Source of the DNA: an uncultured Spirochaetaceae bacterium | GTDB lineage: Bacteria > Spirochaetota > Spirochaetia > Treponematales > UBA12059 | Direction: 5' to 3' | Assembly: GCA_938004315.1 (NCBI GenBank) | Contig: CALKWG010000209.1 | Span: forward strand, 1 to 7,074 | Length of the DNA stretch: 7,074 bases | Shown here: positions 6,257 through 7,074 of the stretch, piece by piece | How positions within the stretch are numbered: the stretch's first letter is position 1 | Layout: each line of letters opens with the position of its first letter | Translations under genes and position numbers: made by a program | Notes under the pieces: model-generated | The model's input: only the letters and a program-made list of their open reading frames with translations | What the model was told of the DNA's origin: nothing | The model's database searches: none

Positions 6257-7074
6257 ATGGCCGTTCGGAAGGAGTCGAGTACGGGCGCGAAGGCGCCGAC
6301 GGCGAGTAAGCCGGCGGGCGCGAAGTCCAAGAAGCCGGTGGCCGGCAAGCCTAAGAAGCCGGCGGCCCGGAAGGCGCCGGGCAAGGCGGACCCCCGCTTC
6401 ATAGACCGGCTATCGGAGGCGATTCGGGAGGAGCTCTTATCAAGCGAGCGCGGCGCGACGAAGGCCGAGGCGGCCGGCCGTGGCCGGGGCCCCGCGGCTC
6501 CCGTCGAGGCGCGTGAGGTACCGGCCGGGAGAGCCGCAGCGCCGGCTGCCGCTCGGGCCGCCGTAAGAGCCGCGCCGGCGGCCGTTGAAGGCCCGACCGC
6601 TCCGGCTAACCCGGCTAAGCCCGCCGCCGCCAAGGCCCGTCGGGCCGCCCTCCTTAATGAGCTCAAGGCCCTGCTCGACGAGCTGGACGAGGAGGGCCTC
6701 GACTTCCTCCTCGAGCAAGCCCAGGTCCATCGCTACAACATGGAGGTCAGGCGCCTGAACGAAGCCCAGGAGCGCAGGCGGGCCGGCCGGCCGTCGGCCT
6801 CCGGGGCCGCCGCTCCCCGTCCGTCGCCCCTGCGCGTCGAGCGCTCGGAGGACGGCCAGACCTACCATATCGTTTCCGAAGAACATTATAAAATGTTTAC
6901 GGCTGAAGAGATGTTGGCGCTGGTGCGCATCGCCCACGCGAACGCCGACCCCGCGGAGGGAGCGCGCGGGCTTTACCGTTGGCTGGCGCGGGAGCGTTCC
7001 GACGCCCTCGCCGACCTGGGCATAAAGGGGCCGGGCTCGCCGGGCTTGGCCGATCTGGCCGAGCTCCTTAAGAG
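6257..7074 (+). CDS. Protein with histone-H1-like basic tail and compact C-terminal region (3' end cut by window edge)
   Basis: 272 codons run open to the right edge. Residues 1-43 are rich in Lys, Ala and Pro, with two close KKP-type units (SKKPVAGK, PKKPAARK), like the tails of bacterial histone-H1-like and AlgP-type DNA-binding proteins. A short helix follows (DPRFIDRLSEAIREELL, 45-61), then an Ala/Pro/Arg linker to about 127. A charged, probably coiled-coil helix spans about 128-175 (LLNELKALLDELDEEG at 132-147). A second short linker leads to a normal-complexity region from about 192, holding TYHIVSEEHYKMFTAEEML (202-220) and LYRWLARERSDAL (239-251). No signal peptide or membrane segment is seen, so it is likely cytoplasmic. 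Nucleoid or nucleic-acid binding is inferred from tail composition only. I do not recognise the C-terminal family. It is divergent from the lipoprotein gene. Confidence 0.82.
   Translation, partial: MAVRKESSTGAKAPTASKPAGAKSKKPVAGKPKKPAARKAPGKADPRFIDRLSEAIREELLSSERGATKAEAAGRGRGPAAPVEAREVPAGRAAAPAAARAAVRAAPAAVEGPTAPANPAKPAAAKARRAALLNELKALLDELDEEGLDFLLEQAQVHRYNMEVRRLNEAQERRRAGRPSASGAAAPRPSPLRVERSEDGQTYHIVSEEHYKMFTAEEMLALVRIAHANADPAEGARGLYRWLARERSDALADLGIKGPGSPGLADLAELLK

Noticed and set aside
6232..6937. Minus-strand open frames opposite the H1-like gene
   Set aside because: They are Ala/Gly/Arg low-complexity or lack start signals, and the plus strand has a promoter, ribosome site and sensible protein.

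Overview
The window is a stretch of very GC-rich bacterial DNA (about two thirds G+C or more by eye) that is almost fully coding. It holds four protein genes and short intergenic gaps, with no RNA genes, insertion sequences or CRISPR. Codon use is unlike typical high-GC actinobacteria or pseudomonads: CTA (Leu) and ATA (Ile) are used freely and CTAG is not depleted. Strong Shine-Dalgarno sites and a lipoprotein with a loose lipobox suggest a Gram-negative-type, possibly spirochaete-like, organism. That placement is a guess.

Layout. (1) Bases 1-2931, minus strand: a large SARP/AfsR-type regulator (winged helix, BTAD, STAND/NB-ARC ATPase, TPR-like tail), cut by the left edge at its C terminus. 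(2) Bases 3010-3564, plus strand: a small exported protein of unknown function, divergent from the regulator across a 78-base gap rich in inverted repeats. (3) Bases 3584-6073, minus strand: an 829-residue lipoprotein of the family 5 (DppA/OppA-like) solute-binding superfamily, whose motifs run in a rotated order. It converges on gene 2 with 19 bases between the stop codons. (4) Bases 6257-7074, plus strand: a protein with a Lys/Ala/Pro-rich, histone H1-like N-terminal tail and a compact C-terminal region, divergent from the lipoprotein gene and cut by the right edge.

How they may work together. Every gene faces a neighbour head-to-head or tail-to-tail, so each is probably transcribed alone. 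The regulator may control its divergent secreted-protein neighbour, but this is inferred from position only. The binding lipoprotein has no permease or ATPase genes beside it here and would have to work with a distant transporter or as a sensor. The clearest unexplained structure is a textbook intrinsic terminator on the plus strand (3710-3741). It lies inside the coding sequence of the convergent lipoprotein gene, so the secreted-protein transcript probably runs antisense into the lipoprotein gene before stopping. The same bases give the lipoprotein mRNA an A AAA AAC heptamer in frame, followed by the hairpin.
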